A stretch of DNA of 64,000 nt from Oreohelix idahoensis (GCA_024509875.1 JAMPIV010014144.1:62001-126000), one strand, 5' to 3'. Positions 43,645 to 54,168 are shown, numbered from the stretch's first letter. A program made the numbers and translations. Notes: generated by a model from the letters alone, not told the origin.

Positions 43645-45904
43645 TGCACTACACTTGATCTTTTCTAGAGTAGGTTTTCCTAGAAAACTTTTGTCAGATC
43701 ATGGTTCTCAATTTATATCTGAGACTATGACGGAGGTAATGAAGACTTGGCAAATAGATAGAAACCTCAGCAGCATTTATCACCCAATGAGTAATGGTGC
43801 TGTAGAAAGACTTAACCGTACACTCAAACAAATGCTACATAAAGTTACAGTTAACCATCCACAGGACTGGGACAGAGTGCTACCAGCGGTGTTATTCGCT
43901 TATCGAGAGGTGCCAAATGAACAAACTGGCTTCTCTCCGTTTCATTTAGTCTTTGGCGCTCCTCCAAGAGGTCCTATGGGACTGATAAAAGATTTATTAA
44001 TCGATTCTGAGATGACTCAGGACACTCAGTCATCCTATGAATATGTAATTAATCTCCGGAATAACATTATTGATGCCTGTAAAATGGCAACAGCTTCATC
44101 TGAGGCTGCGAAAGAGAAAGCTAGAACTTTCCAAAACAGTAATAGACGATTACGTCAATTATTTCCAGGAGATCAAGCTTATGTGTTATTGCCACATAAC
44201 AATAATAGACTACTAATCTCGTGGAATGGTCCTTACCAGGTTATCAATAAGATTTCTGATGTTGATTATGTCCTGGACATTAAGGGACATCACAAAATAT
44301 TTCACATAAATATGCTCAAGCAATTTCATACTCGACCTGAACATCTACAAGCTATTTTTCATGAATTAGATGACACTTTCAGACCTACATGTCACTATTC
44401 TAATTTATCCGTTATCCAGGAAGAAGAATCTTCTTTTCCTGAGGTACAGTTAGCTTTACCTGTACCTGTAGTACAATCTAGCGAATCTTGGCGGGACGTA
44501 ACCATCTCTTCGTCGGTTACACCGCAACAGCATCAAAAGATTGCTGATCTGCTACAATCTTATCCAGATGTGTTGACCGATGTTCCAGGTCGCACATCAG
44601 TCATTAATCATGACATCACTCTTAACGATGATACTCCAATTCGGGTTCATCCTTATTCTGTTCCTATACACTTTCTTACTAAAACTACTAAGGAACTTGA
44701 ACAGATGTTATCTTTAGGAATTATCGAAACTAGTAATTCCCCATTTTCTTCTCCATTAGTTATTGTCCGAAAGAAGGACAATAACATTAGACTATGCGTC
44801 GACTATAGAAAATTAAATGCACAAACGATAGTTGATAGCGAACCACATCCACTTCTCGATGACTTACTGCCACGTCTATCGACAGCAACTATATTTACTA
44901 AGATAGACTTAACTAAAGGTTATTGGCAGATACCACTAACCGAAAAAGCAAAATACTACACAGCGTTTTCAACTCCGCTAGGTCTATACCAGTGGAACGT
45001 GATGCCTTTTGGGCTTGTTAACGCTCCAGCTACCTTTGTTCGCATGATGCGACACATTTTTTCAGGTAGACCAGACATTATTACATATATAGATGACATA
45101 TGCTTGTTTAGTTCATCTTTTGAGGAACATTTTTTGGGTCTTGGATACGTTTTTGATACCTTGAGAAGGTACAAGTTAACTGCTAAACCTACAAAATTAC
45201 AGGTAGCATTTCATGAGATCACTTTTTTGGGTCACATTATTGGAGCTGGATATATCCGAACATTACCCAGTACAGTTTCAAAAATTTTAAACATTTCCGT
45301 TCCTCAAACGAAGAAACAAGTGAGAAGCTTGTTAGGTCTAGTCCAATATTACAGTAGATTCGTACCTAACTTGTCATCCATCACTGCTGTATTGTCCTCA
45401 TTACTAAAGAAGAACATGCCAGTGAAGGTGACATGGACTGACGAATGTGACAGAATTTTTCGGCAAATAATTTCTATATTTTCAAATCCACCTATTTTGA
45501 GATTAATTGATGCTTCTAAAAAGTTCATTCTTCGTACAGATGCGAGTAACTACGGAATTGGCGCATGTTTGCTCCAATACCATGACGACATCCTCCATCC
45601 AAACTTGTACGTGTCACGAAAACTGAAACCACCAGAAGTGAAGTACTCTACGGTTGATCGCGAACTCTTAGCCGTCGTGTGGGCGATAACCAAGTTAGAA
45701 AAATTCCTACTGGGAGCCCCTTTTGTAGTACAAACCGATCAAAGGGCCGTAGCATCACTACAACGAGCAAATCACAAGAGTCCAAAATTGACCAGATTTG
45801 CTATACTCCTCCAACCCTTCGAGTTTTCAATCGAGTACATCACAGGATCCGACAACATCTTGGCAGATACATTATCTCGAAATCCTAATGATGTCGATTC
45901 CTAA
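43645..45904 (+). CDS. E2 integrase core-reverse transcriptase-RNase H (C-terminal part)
   Basis: Continues in the +1 frame from about 43626 (TTDVADALHLIFS); the Met at 43655 is internal. Integrase: SDHGSQF and NGAVERLNRT give D,D(35)E with the first Asp in the preceding frame; then the C-terminal domain (GPYQVINKISDVDYVLD, FHINMLKQFH). After a linker comes RT: LVIVRKKDNNIRLCVDYRKL, FTKIDLTKGYWQIPL, MPFGLVNAPATF and YIDDICLF at the active site. RNase H: RTDASNYGIGA, STVDRELLAVVWA, QTDQRA, SDNILADTLSR, all four acidic residues present. The frame stops right after RNase H, so nothing follows it. All catalytic residues are intact; the single shift inside integrase is the only lesion seen. Confidence 0.92.
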
Positions 45905-46914
45905 TTTACGTTGTTTGTCGCAAAGACAATACTATGTACAGAGAAACTTAATCAAAGAACATAGCACCATCATTGCTTTTTGACACATGAATGAACCATT
46001 TACTCAGCTGCTTTCTATAGGCAAATTATACGCAAAGTGGCTGCAATCAATTGACACTATATTCGTCTTTACGCCGGGACTTTCCTGGTTTACATTTGTC
46101 ACAACATTGTTTCAAAACACTTCGGAGAAAATAAATGACATTCCAGTCGAACTAATTCGTTATATAACGTGATTCAGAATACTTGAACATTTTGTCTAAT
46201 GGAAATTCAAGGATCAAGACTACGAATGGATCTTCATATCCAATGTTAATTACTTTAATTTATTCTTTAAAACTAATCCACATTAAAATGACAAGTGAGT
46301 TGAATTTTAAAAAAAAATAAATGAAACTTAAAAAAATGAAAGAAAGAAAAGAAAACTCACATAATTCTTTGATTATATTCTTAGAATTACATGATTATAT
46401 TGCATACTATTGTTTAAATTAGTTAGAAAGGTATTAATAACTTAATACTACACTTACTTGATGTTCAACACACATAACTTAGTTAAATTTATACACCATT
46501 TTTTTTCTTTCTCTAATTTATTCTTTATTTGTTATTATGTCTTTCTTTAACAGATCCTCTCATTTTTCTTACATTAGATTTTCAACAACTTATTCTTATT
46601 CCATACCTAGTATAGTTATTTAGTTTAATTTTAACACTTTAAATTAGTCTGACATGACATTTTATCACGACATATTTTAAGTTAATTAATTATTTAATTA
46701 GAGATCGACATTACCATTCTCTTTTAGTTCTTATTACCATTTATATTTATGTATGATATAAATAATGAATATATTACATGACTATTGGTTAGTCGACATG
46801 ACCACGACATTGGTTCTAGACAGAACGTCGTAGGCCATATGCCGCAATCTCGTTAAATTTTTTTTTTTTTTGATATTGTTAACATATTGGTATTTTTTCA
46901 GATGGGTTTTTGTT
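45905..46914 (+). other. E2 3' untranslated region
   Basis: About 1 kb, AT-rich; no env-like or other gene supported. Confidence 0.6.
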
Positions 46915-46962
46915 AAAAAAAATCTATCTAATAGATTTTTTTTCCCCCAGTGGACAGGGAAT
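46915..46962 (+). promoter_or_regulatory. E2 A-run/T-run hairpin and pre-LTR tract
   Basis: AAAAAAAATCTAT / CTA / ATAGATTTTTTTT is a perfect 13-bp stem with a 3-nt loop, followed by exactly 19 nt (CCCCCAGTGGACAGGGAAT) and the LTR. Confidence 0.75.
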
Positions 46963-47813
46963 TGTTAAGGTATTTTATTGGCATGGTCTGCTAGAGGTTA
47001 ACAGCATAAGATTAATAGGTGACTACGTTTAATATAATGTAAATAATTGTTAGTTAGTGTACGCGATACACACGATTGATTATGACGTGTATGCGTTGGT
47101 ATGTCACGCACCGTGACTAGGTTACCACACCCTTTTCTTAGATGACCGTCAAACGGATAAGACGTGTCCTATAATCCTTCCAGTGGTAGGCATGATATTG
47201 CCGTACATATGTTATTGCAGTACGGACATGGGTCAGTCCGATATTCTTATGAAGAGAGGAATGTATCGAGGTTAGTAATTTTAACTAAAGTCAAGGAAGG
47301 ATGAAATTATGGTCCACATTCGTTTTATATCGCCAGACGTCTAATCTCATTGTCGGCCGTTGGATGTCCCAACCGCGCGTACATATAGTTACGACGTTCT
47401 GACTATAGTGTTGCATATTATTGGACCAGGACTATAATGCATGGATAGCATTTATGATGTATGATTCAATTCTAATATATAATGTTTTCATAATCAACCT
47501 CCATGGACTGTCTACTGTTTGAAATGTATATTAAAAATTGTGTGGACTCGAGAAGAGACTTATCACGTTCATTGAAGTTACCAATTCAACAATTATGATA
47601 CTGAGTTCAAACCTTGTGACAGACAGAAAGTATTAACTTACATTCGCGTAACTATTCCAACAATAGCACGATCAAGAATTAATGAATCAAATGACCAGAA
47701 CTAAGAAGCTTATTGAATCAATGAGAAACGGTGGCTTTCCACAACGACCACTGAAATAGAAGACGGGGCCGCAACAACAATAAAAGAAGTGAATCGTATA
47801 AAGCCCCGCAACA
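46963..47813 (+). repeat. E2 3' LTR
   Basis: 851 bp, essentially identical to 38669-39519. Confidence 0.95.
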
Positions 47814-47818
47814 GCGTG

Positions 47819-48097
47819 ATAGACGACAAACAGTGAAGAATGAGGCAAGAAAGCATTTAACCCATGAAGTGGGGGTGGATTGGTGCAGACCAGAGCATGT
47901 ACCACTCGCCGGTGGGTTCTGCATCTACACCTATAGGGTTCCACCCACTCCTCAGCCCATTTAGTCTGGCCCCTCACCCAGGACCTGTCCGGCTTGGGTG
48001 ACCCTGCCAGGAGTAAAACTCCCGCCGGCATAGCTCCCGGGATCATTGAGGCGCTCAAGCTCTCCAACCACGGCAAGGTAGGCTTACATGTGGAGAG
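47819..48097 (-). other. L4 5' end (distal part, beyond E2)
   Basis: GC-rich 279 bp continuing L4 after the GCGTG duplication; ends at TGGAGAG, next to the ATTTGATCG target duplication. A minus-strand frame from 48076 is open across the piece but matches nothing I know. Confidence 0.7.
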
Positions 48098-48106
48098 ATT
48101 TGATCG

Positions 48107-48467
48107 TGAACTGTAACCTGTGACAGTGTTATGTTGCTGATGTCCTCGTAACTTTGTAGTAATAAATATGTGGAACGTTCTTTGGAGTTACCCCAGTTCC
48201 TGACTTTTACATGTACTTTGATGTGTGTAATTCTGATTGACTTGATCTTGTACCTCACGGCATTCGCGTCCATTGACATCTACACACCCACACACATTTG
48301 GTCGGCCACCTGTAAGCCCGACATATGCTGATTGCCTTTATCAGCGCACCTATGATAACAGAACATTTATCTTCTTCTGGAACATTACCTATAAACCACA
48401 AATAATCGTTTTAAGTGATGGCCAGTTCCTACTCTACCAGTGGACATCAAATCATAAGTATTCATCA
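48107..48467 (+). repeat. E1 3' LTR, right part
   Basis: 361 bp, continuing 33976 after L4; matches 4606-4966 with about four differences and ends TTCATCA before the GGCAC duplication. Confidence 0.9.
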
Positions 48468-48472
48468 GGCAC

Positions 48473-48592
48473 TGTACGAAGGATGGCCACCGACTGATCA
48501 AAGTGGAATCGATGTGTTGCTGCACTACACGACGCCACCAAGCGTGGTGGCCACTGAATGCTTTGACTGGCCGCTAAGGATCAAAGAAGAAG
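48473..48592 (+). pseudogene. L0: LINE 3' fragment, right part
   Basis: Completes the C-terminus of L0 in the same frame (VRRMATDQSKWNRCVAAL, then DATKRGGH and a stop), ending in an AAGAAGAAGAAG tail at 48584-48595. Confidence 0.8.
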
Positions 48593-48835
48593 AAGTAGCA
48601 CATTTTAGTGTTATCCGTGCGTTATAAACAGAGTGTGATAAGTTCCTATAGCAGATCAAAAGCGTTGAAGCCAATCAAGAAATGGAAAATGTCACGGCAA
48701 GGTGTTTGTCTATACAAAAATAATCTCTCAATCAAATTAGATGTAGAACTCCCTCAGCGAGAGATACTTTTCAAGCTCTGTTAAAGCTGACGATGAGAAA
48801 TATCCCGTTCAACCTCTGATGGGTATGATTAGGAT
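48593..48835. other. Unassigned spacer with repeat echoes
   Basis: Holds a roughly 70-bp stretch (48624-48692) similar to 2889-2957, on the other side of L0, and a block at 48790-48835 (CGTTCAACCTCTGATGGG...AGGATATAT) similar to 59046-59097. Confidence 0.45.
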
Positions 48836-50055
48836 ATATCAATCAATCAATACCCTTTAACTCCCCAAGGAGCATATGCCTTCAACAAACACATGCCAAG
48901 TCTTCCTGTCCTGTGTCATCCGCTCAAGTTTTCTCCATGTTTTCCCCATCATCTTCACCTCTGTTTCCAGTTCTCTTCTCCATGTGTTTTTTGGTCTACC
49001 TCTGCCTCTCTTTCCCTGAGGATTCCAGAACAAGGACTGCCTTGTAATGCTATCAACAGGTTTCCTCAATGTGTGTCCTATCCGTCGCCAGCGTCTTCTT
49101 CTCAACTCTTGTTCCACTGGCACTTGTCTGGTTCTTGTCATCAATTCCACATTTGTGACTTTGTCATACCATTTCAGTCCTTCTATTCTACGCAAGCACC
49201 CGTTTATAAAAGTCTGTAGCTTTTTGGCTGTTGTTTTTGTTGTTCTCCATGTCTCAGAGCCATACAATAGGACTGGCTTCACATTTGAGTTGAAGATTCT
49301 TATTTTCGTTTTGAACTTGATTTCTCTTGTTCTCCATGTGTTTCCCAATGCAATGGAAGCTCCTCTTGCTTTTTCTATTCTTTTTTTTATTTATTTCATT
49401 GTCTGTCCCTCCAACTTTATCTATATTACTTCCAAGATATGTATAAGATTCTACATCTTTTAGTGGTGTTTCTTCAAGTTCAACCTTGTTATCATTTCTT
49501 GCATTTATTCTCATAATCTTTGTCTTTTCACTGTGTATTTTCAGGCCCACTTGTTGTGACCTCTCATCGAGAATGTTCATTTTCTCTTGCATCTGATTAT
49601 GTTATGGGACAGAAGAGCCAAGTCATCCGCAAAATCCAGATCATCAAGCTGTTTAGTCAGATTCCACTGCATTCCATTTCTGTTGCGTGATGTAGATGTT
49701 TTCATAACCCAATCTATTGCTAGTAAGAAAAGAAATCGAGACAAGAGGCATCCCTGTCTCATTCCCGTTCTAATCCTAAACGGTTCTGTAAGTTGCCCTT
49801 CATGAAGAACTCTACATGTCATATCTTCATAGGTCTTCTTTATTAAGTTAATGATCGTCATGGGAACTCCATAATGCCTCATCAATTTCCAAAGCGATTC
49901 TCTGTCTACACTGTCAAATTTATTTTTTTCATAGTCCACGAATCCGATGTATAGCGGTGAATTCCATTACAGACTTTGTTCAACTACAAGTATTATTCTC
50001 AATGTGGCTATCTGGTCTGTACAGGATTTTTTGTGTCGAAAGCCTGCTTGTTCAT
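48836..50055 (-). pseudogene. L5: RTE-like LINE fragment, same family as L2a
   Basis: Minus strand, with a TTGATTGATTGAT tail at the 3' end near 48836. Blocks: KFDSVDRESLWKLMRHYG, RQGCLLSRFLF, DFADDLALLSH, VLLYGSETWRTTKTT, RRWRRIGHTLRK and GKRGRGRPKNTW. Frameshifts near 49330, 49590 and 49925 and an insertion near 49985 break it. It is cut at 50055, where E5 begins, within the CRQNRSCTDQ-like region. Confidence 0.85.
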
Positions 50056-51324
50056 TGTTGCGAGTAATTTAAATGGAGGGGAAGTGATCCGGAAAATGTT
50101 AGGTGAGCAGATTAGATTATGAGTTACATTGCTTGATTAGCTATGATGTTAGGTTAAATTGTAATAGGGGAATTCTCTCGTATGTTCCAGAAATAAAGTT
50201 AGAAAGCGTGTGAACGCTAGTCAGTTCAATTGTGGAGGTTTATTCACTCCGAACTGTTTTGAGCTACGGGTGTTTAGCTATTTGTGGCTAGCCCGTGCAA
50301 GTAGTGAGACTGAGCGGTGTTTTTTGAACAGCCGAGTCTCGTGTGGTTTTGGGCGGGAGATGTGTGTTCCCGTGGGCAGTGAGTTTGTGGGCATCGACCG
50401 AAGTAGTCGGCCCCTGTATGTGTTTGAAAAGTATGCCTGTACAGTGCTGAAGATGAGAGGCCATTATTTTGTTTAGGCCATTATATTCTGAGAGAGGATA
50501 ATTGTGAAATGTGAAGACACGTGGATAGGTGAGATTATTGCAAACTGCAGGATGTGCAGTACTGCGTGTATTTTGAAAGGTAATGATACATTAACTTATG
50601 TTATCACATAATCGCGCTGGGATGAGTGAAGGCGAGATTATTACAAACTGCTGGGTATGCAGACTTGTGAGAAATTGCTAGTAGGAGTCATCATATGTTT
50701 AGAGCGCTGATGTGAGAAGTATCTTGAGGAGGCCATATGTATTATTAGCACGGCGATGATGTCCGTTTGCTAAAAGGATCCACAAGTATTTTGAGGAGGC
50801 CATATGTATTGTTAGCACGGCAAGGATGTCCGTTTGCTAAAAGGATCCATAAGTATTTTGAGGAGGCCATTTATATTGTTAGCACGGCGATGATGTCCGT
50901 TGGCTAAAAGGATCCATGATTATAATATAGCGCTAATGTGAGGAGTATTTTTAAGGAGTCCCTTGATATAGTAGTATCTTGATGATTCTGAGAAGTGGAG
51001 GACTTTATTATTGTATTGCTGTAAACTGTAATTGACCATATGTGTATTCTATATTAACGTACTGTGTTGTGGTGTAATAAACCGTCATTAACTTTCACCT
51101 GCCGTTACACCATTCCATGCCACTGATGTGTGTACCTGTAGTGTGTGAATGTACCTATACACACCTCACTATTGCTGTAAACTGTAATTGACCATATGTG
51201 TATTCTATATTAACGTACTGTGTTGTGGTGTAATAAACCGTCATTAACTTTCACCTGCCGTTACACCATTCCATGCCTCTGATGTGTGTACCTGTAGTGT
51301 GTGAATGTACCTATACACACCTCA
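50056..51324 (+). repeat. E5 5' LTR, with terminal tandem duplication
   Basis: LTR body to about 51168 (…TACACACCTCA), then a second copy of its last 156 bp to 51324. Contains AATAAACC polyadenylation-type words and a 67-bp triplicated block. The exact 3' boundary is inferred from the CA end. Confidence 0.75.
50717..50917. repeat. 67-bp tandem repeat, three copies, in E5 5' LTR
   Basis: Three consecutive copies of AAGTATTTTGAGGAGGCCAT...GGATCCA with period 67. Each holds an inverted pair TTAGCACGG ... CCGTTTGCTAA. Confidence 0.9.
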
Positions 51325-51325
51325 C
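51014..51325. repeat. 156-bp tandem duplication at the end of the E5 5' LTR
   Basis: 51014-51169 and 51170-51325 are identical but for about one base (CCACTG versus CCTCTG). The 3' LTR has a single copy. Confidence 0.9.
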
Positions 51326-52336
51326 TTATGACACCAACACACAACCGTGGTATTAACAATGGTACCCTCCATATAAACATTAAATGATTTATCGGTGGTG
51401 GTTTTCAGTCTAAACGGATCTAACACCTACGTATTCGCGTTTATAGCCTGTATGGCGTAGTTTAGGATCATTTAGAAGTGCCTATGTGGCGTATATGATT
51501 CAGAAACTGTTACCTCAACGCTGGTGTGTATTTGTAGCAAGAGAGTAAATTAGGTCAGATTCTGGACCAGTCATTACAAGTGGGAACACTGAACTTTGTT
51601 ATAAATGGCTCTGTGTGGGCGTGGCTTTATTCAACTGTACACAGGTATCAGCTGACTGCGCATATCCATCCTCATATCTTGGCGTGTGTAGCAACTAAGC
51701 TAACTTTATCAGTTAGTTTGTAGATCAAACAGCTGTTATCTGATAGCGACATTCATGCCATAATAGTTACAGTGCTTGTTCCAGTTTTTCCATATACAGA
51801 TTCAACTATAGGTGCAGTATTTTGGAGAGTTCGTTTGCACGTATGCCTCAAGTCAAGATTTGCAGAGGTTGCCGTGCCCTGGTTCCTGTCATCTGATGCA
51901 TTGTTTGAGCACGTTCTATTCTGTGGCAAGAACCTGAAGAGAAGACAGTCAAGTTCTTGTACCTTTCTGCAGTGGAGTGTTTTATATGTGCAGAACTTTG
52001 TGATATCCAGTGTCTTGGCGGAAAGGACGGAATTATATTCAGATAAGTGGTTTTGTATGTGTGTAAATTGTGCTACTTTTTGCATGTCGGCGAGCTTACC
52101 TATTCTTGAATACATCACTTATTCTGTTGAACTGTTGTTTTGTTGTCGATAATTATATCGATTGATTGTAGGAATATGTTGATGCATGATTAATGTATGG
52201 CTATATAAAGGTTCTATGTACAGGAATTGATGATACTGTAATTGAGAAATAATTGAATCTTCTTGAAAAGATAATTGATTTGGTATAGTGAAAGTTTAAT
52301 TAATACATATATGGTTGACTAAGTTAGCAAGTCACA
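51326..52336 (+). other. E5 5' leader
   Basis: About 1 kb without a supported gene. A GAGGTTGCC...GAGCACGTTCTATTCTGTGG stretch (51863-51935) vaguely recalls the flanks of the leader RNA of the other elements but no matching stem was found. Confidence 0.4.
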
Positions 52337-54168
52337 ATGGATTGTGATATAGACCCTGAGGATATGAGGCCTTTATTAGAGTATCTGTTTCAAGAAGGGA
52401 CAGATTTTCAGAGATTAAAAGGCCCAGAGCTTGAGGCACATGTTATGGACAGGTTTTGTCAGTGCGTCGAGAGCTCTAAGAGAGTTTGCTGATGATAGAT
52501 TTCAGTCCATTCCTCATGTGAGTATGGCTAAGGAACCAGCGAGGTTGTTAGTTTTGGACCTTCGTCTGTTTTTGGACAATCATATTGGTATTAAACGTGA
52601 TAACATATTGAAGATTATGCGTACGTTATTGCGCGACGGCATCCATAGTGACCAGAAAGAAGAGTTAAAGTACGAGAAGCAAATAGGAGACATAAAACAG
52701 AGTACACAGGAGCAAAGGGGAAGTTGCTTAAAAGGTACTGCTGAAGTGAATAAGCTACATAAAAAAGTGACTAAACTTACAGGTGATTTATGTAAATCAA
52801 ATTCTGAGCTTGCTTGTGTTCGAGCAAAATTAGACTCGGCATTGTGCAAAATTAAAGAGATGGAAGCTCAGATGGAAAAAAAATGGCGAAGTTAGAAATC
52901 TGACTCAAGAAGTTCAAGAGAAGACGGAGATTTGTGGGAAATTAAAAGTTCAGATTAAGAAATATGAGAAGTTGTGTAATGAAACACTTACTGATCTGTT
53001 AAGTGACGATGCGATTTTTGGTCGCCAAATTAAAGAAAAGGATACCATACCCCTAGAGAAGGTTGATAGGCTTACGAATAGCCATGATATTGAGATTGAG
53101 AGGGTTGATAAAGAGAGAGTGGAAGAGTTAATGGTGGAGAAAGACAAATTGATTAAGATTGAAAATTTGCTAGCAGAGGAAAGCTGCAAAGTTTTAAGAA
53201 CTGAGAGTTTAAACAAGAAATTAAGTAGGCAGATTGCACTTAAGGATATTCAAATTTCAGAAACGAGAAGAAGAATAGATGGTCTGCTTGACATAGTTTT
53301 GAATAACAAAATGTGGTCTTCTGTCAATGTTGACAGTGATAGACCGAAAGTTGCTTACCATCAGAGCACTAAAGCAAAAGGTCAGCTTCAGACACTTTTT
53401 GCGTATTCTAATGTCAAGAATAGTGGACATAGATCTTTTCGTGGAAAATATAACTTTTCACGCAATACCGATGCTTCCAATGATATTGATTGCTGGCGTC
53501 AAAGCAACAAAGGAAAGTCTACAGTAACAGCCAGTCCTGTAGATAATGAAAGAGACAGTAATAAATTTCAAGTCAGGGTGTTAAAAACCAACCGTGTATT
53601 TAGTAGAAACTCTGATAAGTTGATAACAGGGAATAAAGATAGCACTCCTTGTTCCAAGAATGAAACAAATGTTGTGAAAAAAAATAAAGAAACTATCAAA
53701 CCTTCTACTAGTCATACCCAGTCCATGCAGTATGACCCATTTGTTAAACACATTGCCACAAGCAAAGAAAAGAACAGTTTTGATAGGAGACATAACCCTG
53801 AGGTTAGGAAGTACCAAGGGAGTTCATCATATAGTAACGTTTCTTCTCCTAAAAACAAGAAACAATGTGACAGATCTGAACATTGTGATTCTAAAAGTTT
53901 AGAAAATTATAGCAGAAATAATTCTTTGAAAGTTCATCAATCTAGTAATAATTTTTCTGCTAAAAAGCCAGTTCTATCTGGTGGACATTGTTATCTAGGA
54001 AGAAGTGTTAAGCACAACTATGCTAACTGGGATTTAAATGAGTACAACGGTTGTAATAGAGCAATGCTCTCAAAAGAAATTATAGAAATAGCAACCAGGT
54101 TAACTGTGCTCCACATGAGAGCAAAATTATTAACAATCAAGGTGATAAGAAGAGTAATAAGGTCTTAA
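52337..54168 (+). pseudogene. E5 Gag-like coiled-coil protein
   Basis: ATG at 52337 opens MDCDIDPEDMRPLLEYLFQEG; the LEYLFQEG..FQRLKG......A...DRF pattern matches the Gag N-terminal motif of E1-E4. A frameshift at about 52470 is followed by FADDRFQSIPHVS and a Lys/Glu-rich coiled coil; a second shift lies in the A8 run at about 52878-52885. The third frame continues coiled coil to RRIDGLLDIVLNNKM (shared with E4), then SFRGKYNFSR and a Ser/Asn/Lys-rich basic region (NYANWDLNEYNGCNR) to 54168. About 610 residues in all. A WEC/HACSFKR stretch past the stop recalls the Cys region of autonomous Gag. No enzyme domain. Confidence 0.78.

Larger units (their letters stand above)
38669..47813 (+). mobile_element. 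E2: nearly intact Ty3/gypsy element with integrase upstream of RT
   Basis: 9145 bp with two 851-bp LTRs (TGTTAAGG...CCGCAACA) and the 5-bp duplication GCGTG (38664-38668, 47814-47818). I saw one difference between the LTRs (about 39355 versus 47637), so insertion is very recent. Content: LTR, primer site, 1.6-kb leader, gag-protease-integrase frame, one +1 shift, integrase-RT-RNase H frame, 1-kb 3' UTR, hairpin and tract, LTR. It is the best reference copy of this lineage in the window. Confidence 0.95.
33977..48097 (-). mobile_element. L4: near full-length LINE with endonuclease, RT and RNase H (contains E2)
   Basis: Minus strand. The 3' end at 33977 has a (GAA)n tail; the 5' end at 48097 is GC-rich. 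The 9-bp duplication ATTTGATCG (33968-33976 and 48098-48106) proves one insertion into the E1 LTR. Without E2 it is about 4.97 kb: about 1.05 kb of 5' sequence, one large reading frame and a short 3' UTR. No convincing ORF1 was found upstream. Presence of RNase H after RT places it among I/Jockey-group LINEs. Confidence 0.9.
3424..48467 (+). mobile_element. E1: Ty3/gypsy-type LTR retrotransposon, outermost element of the nest
   Basis: Bounded by TG...CA LTRs and a perfect 5-bp target duplication GGCAC (3419-3423 and 48468-48472). The flanking LINE L0 reads across the empty site. Subtracting the nested insertions leaves about 8.4 kb: 5' LTR, primer site at 4968, leader (4967-5014 plus 26756-28102), gag, protease, a segment where integrase should be, partial RT, RNase H, long 3' UTR, hairpin and polypurine-like tract, and a 3' LTR split by L4. 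Several stops, a mutated protease active site and the missing integrase make it non-autonomous. The two LTRs differ at about 2% of sites by eye, the oldest of the datable nested elements. Confidence 0.9.

Noticed and set aside
50717..50917. CRISPR-like array
   Set aside because: Adjacent tandem copies without spacers, in a eukaryotic LTR.
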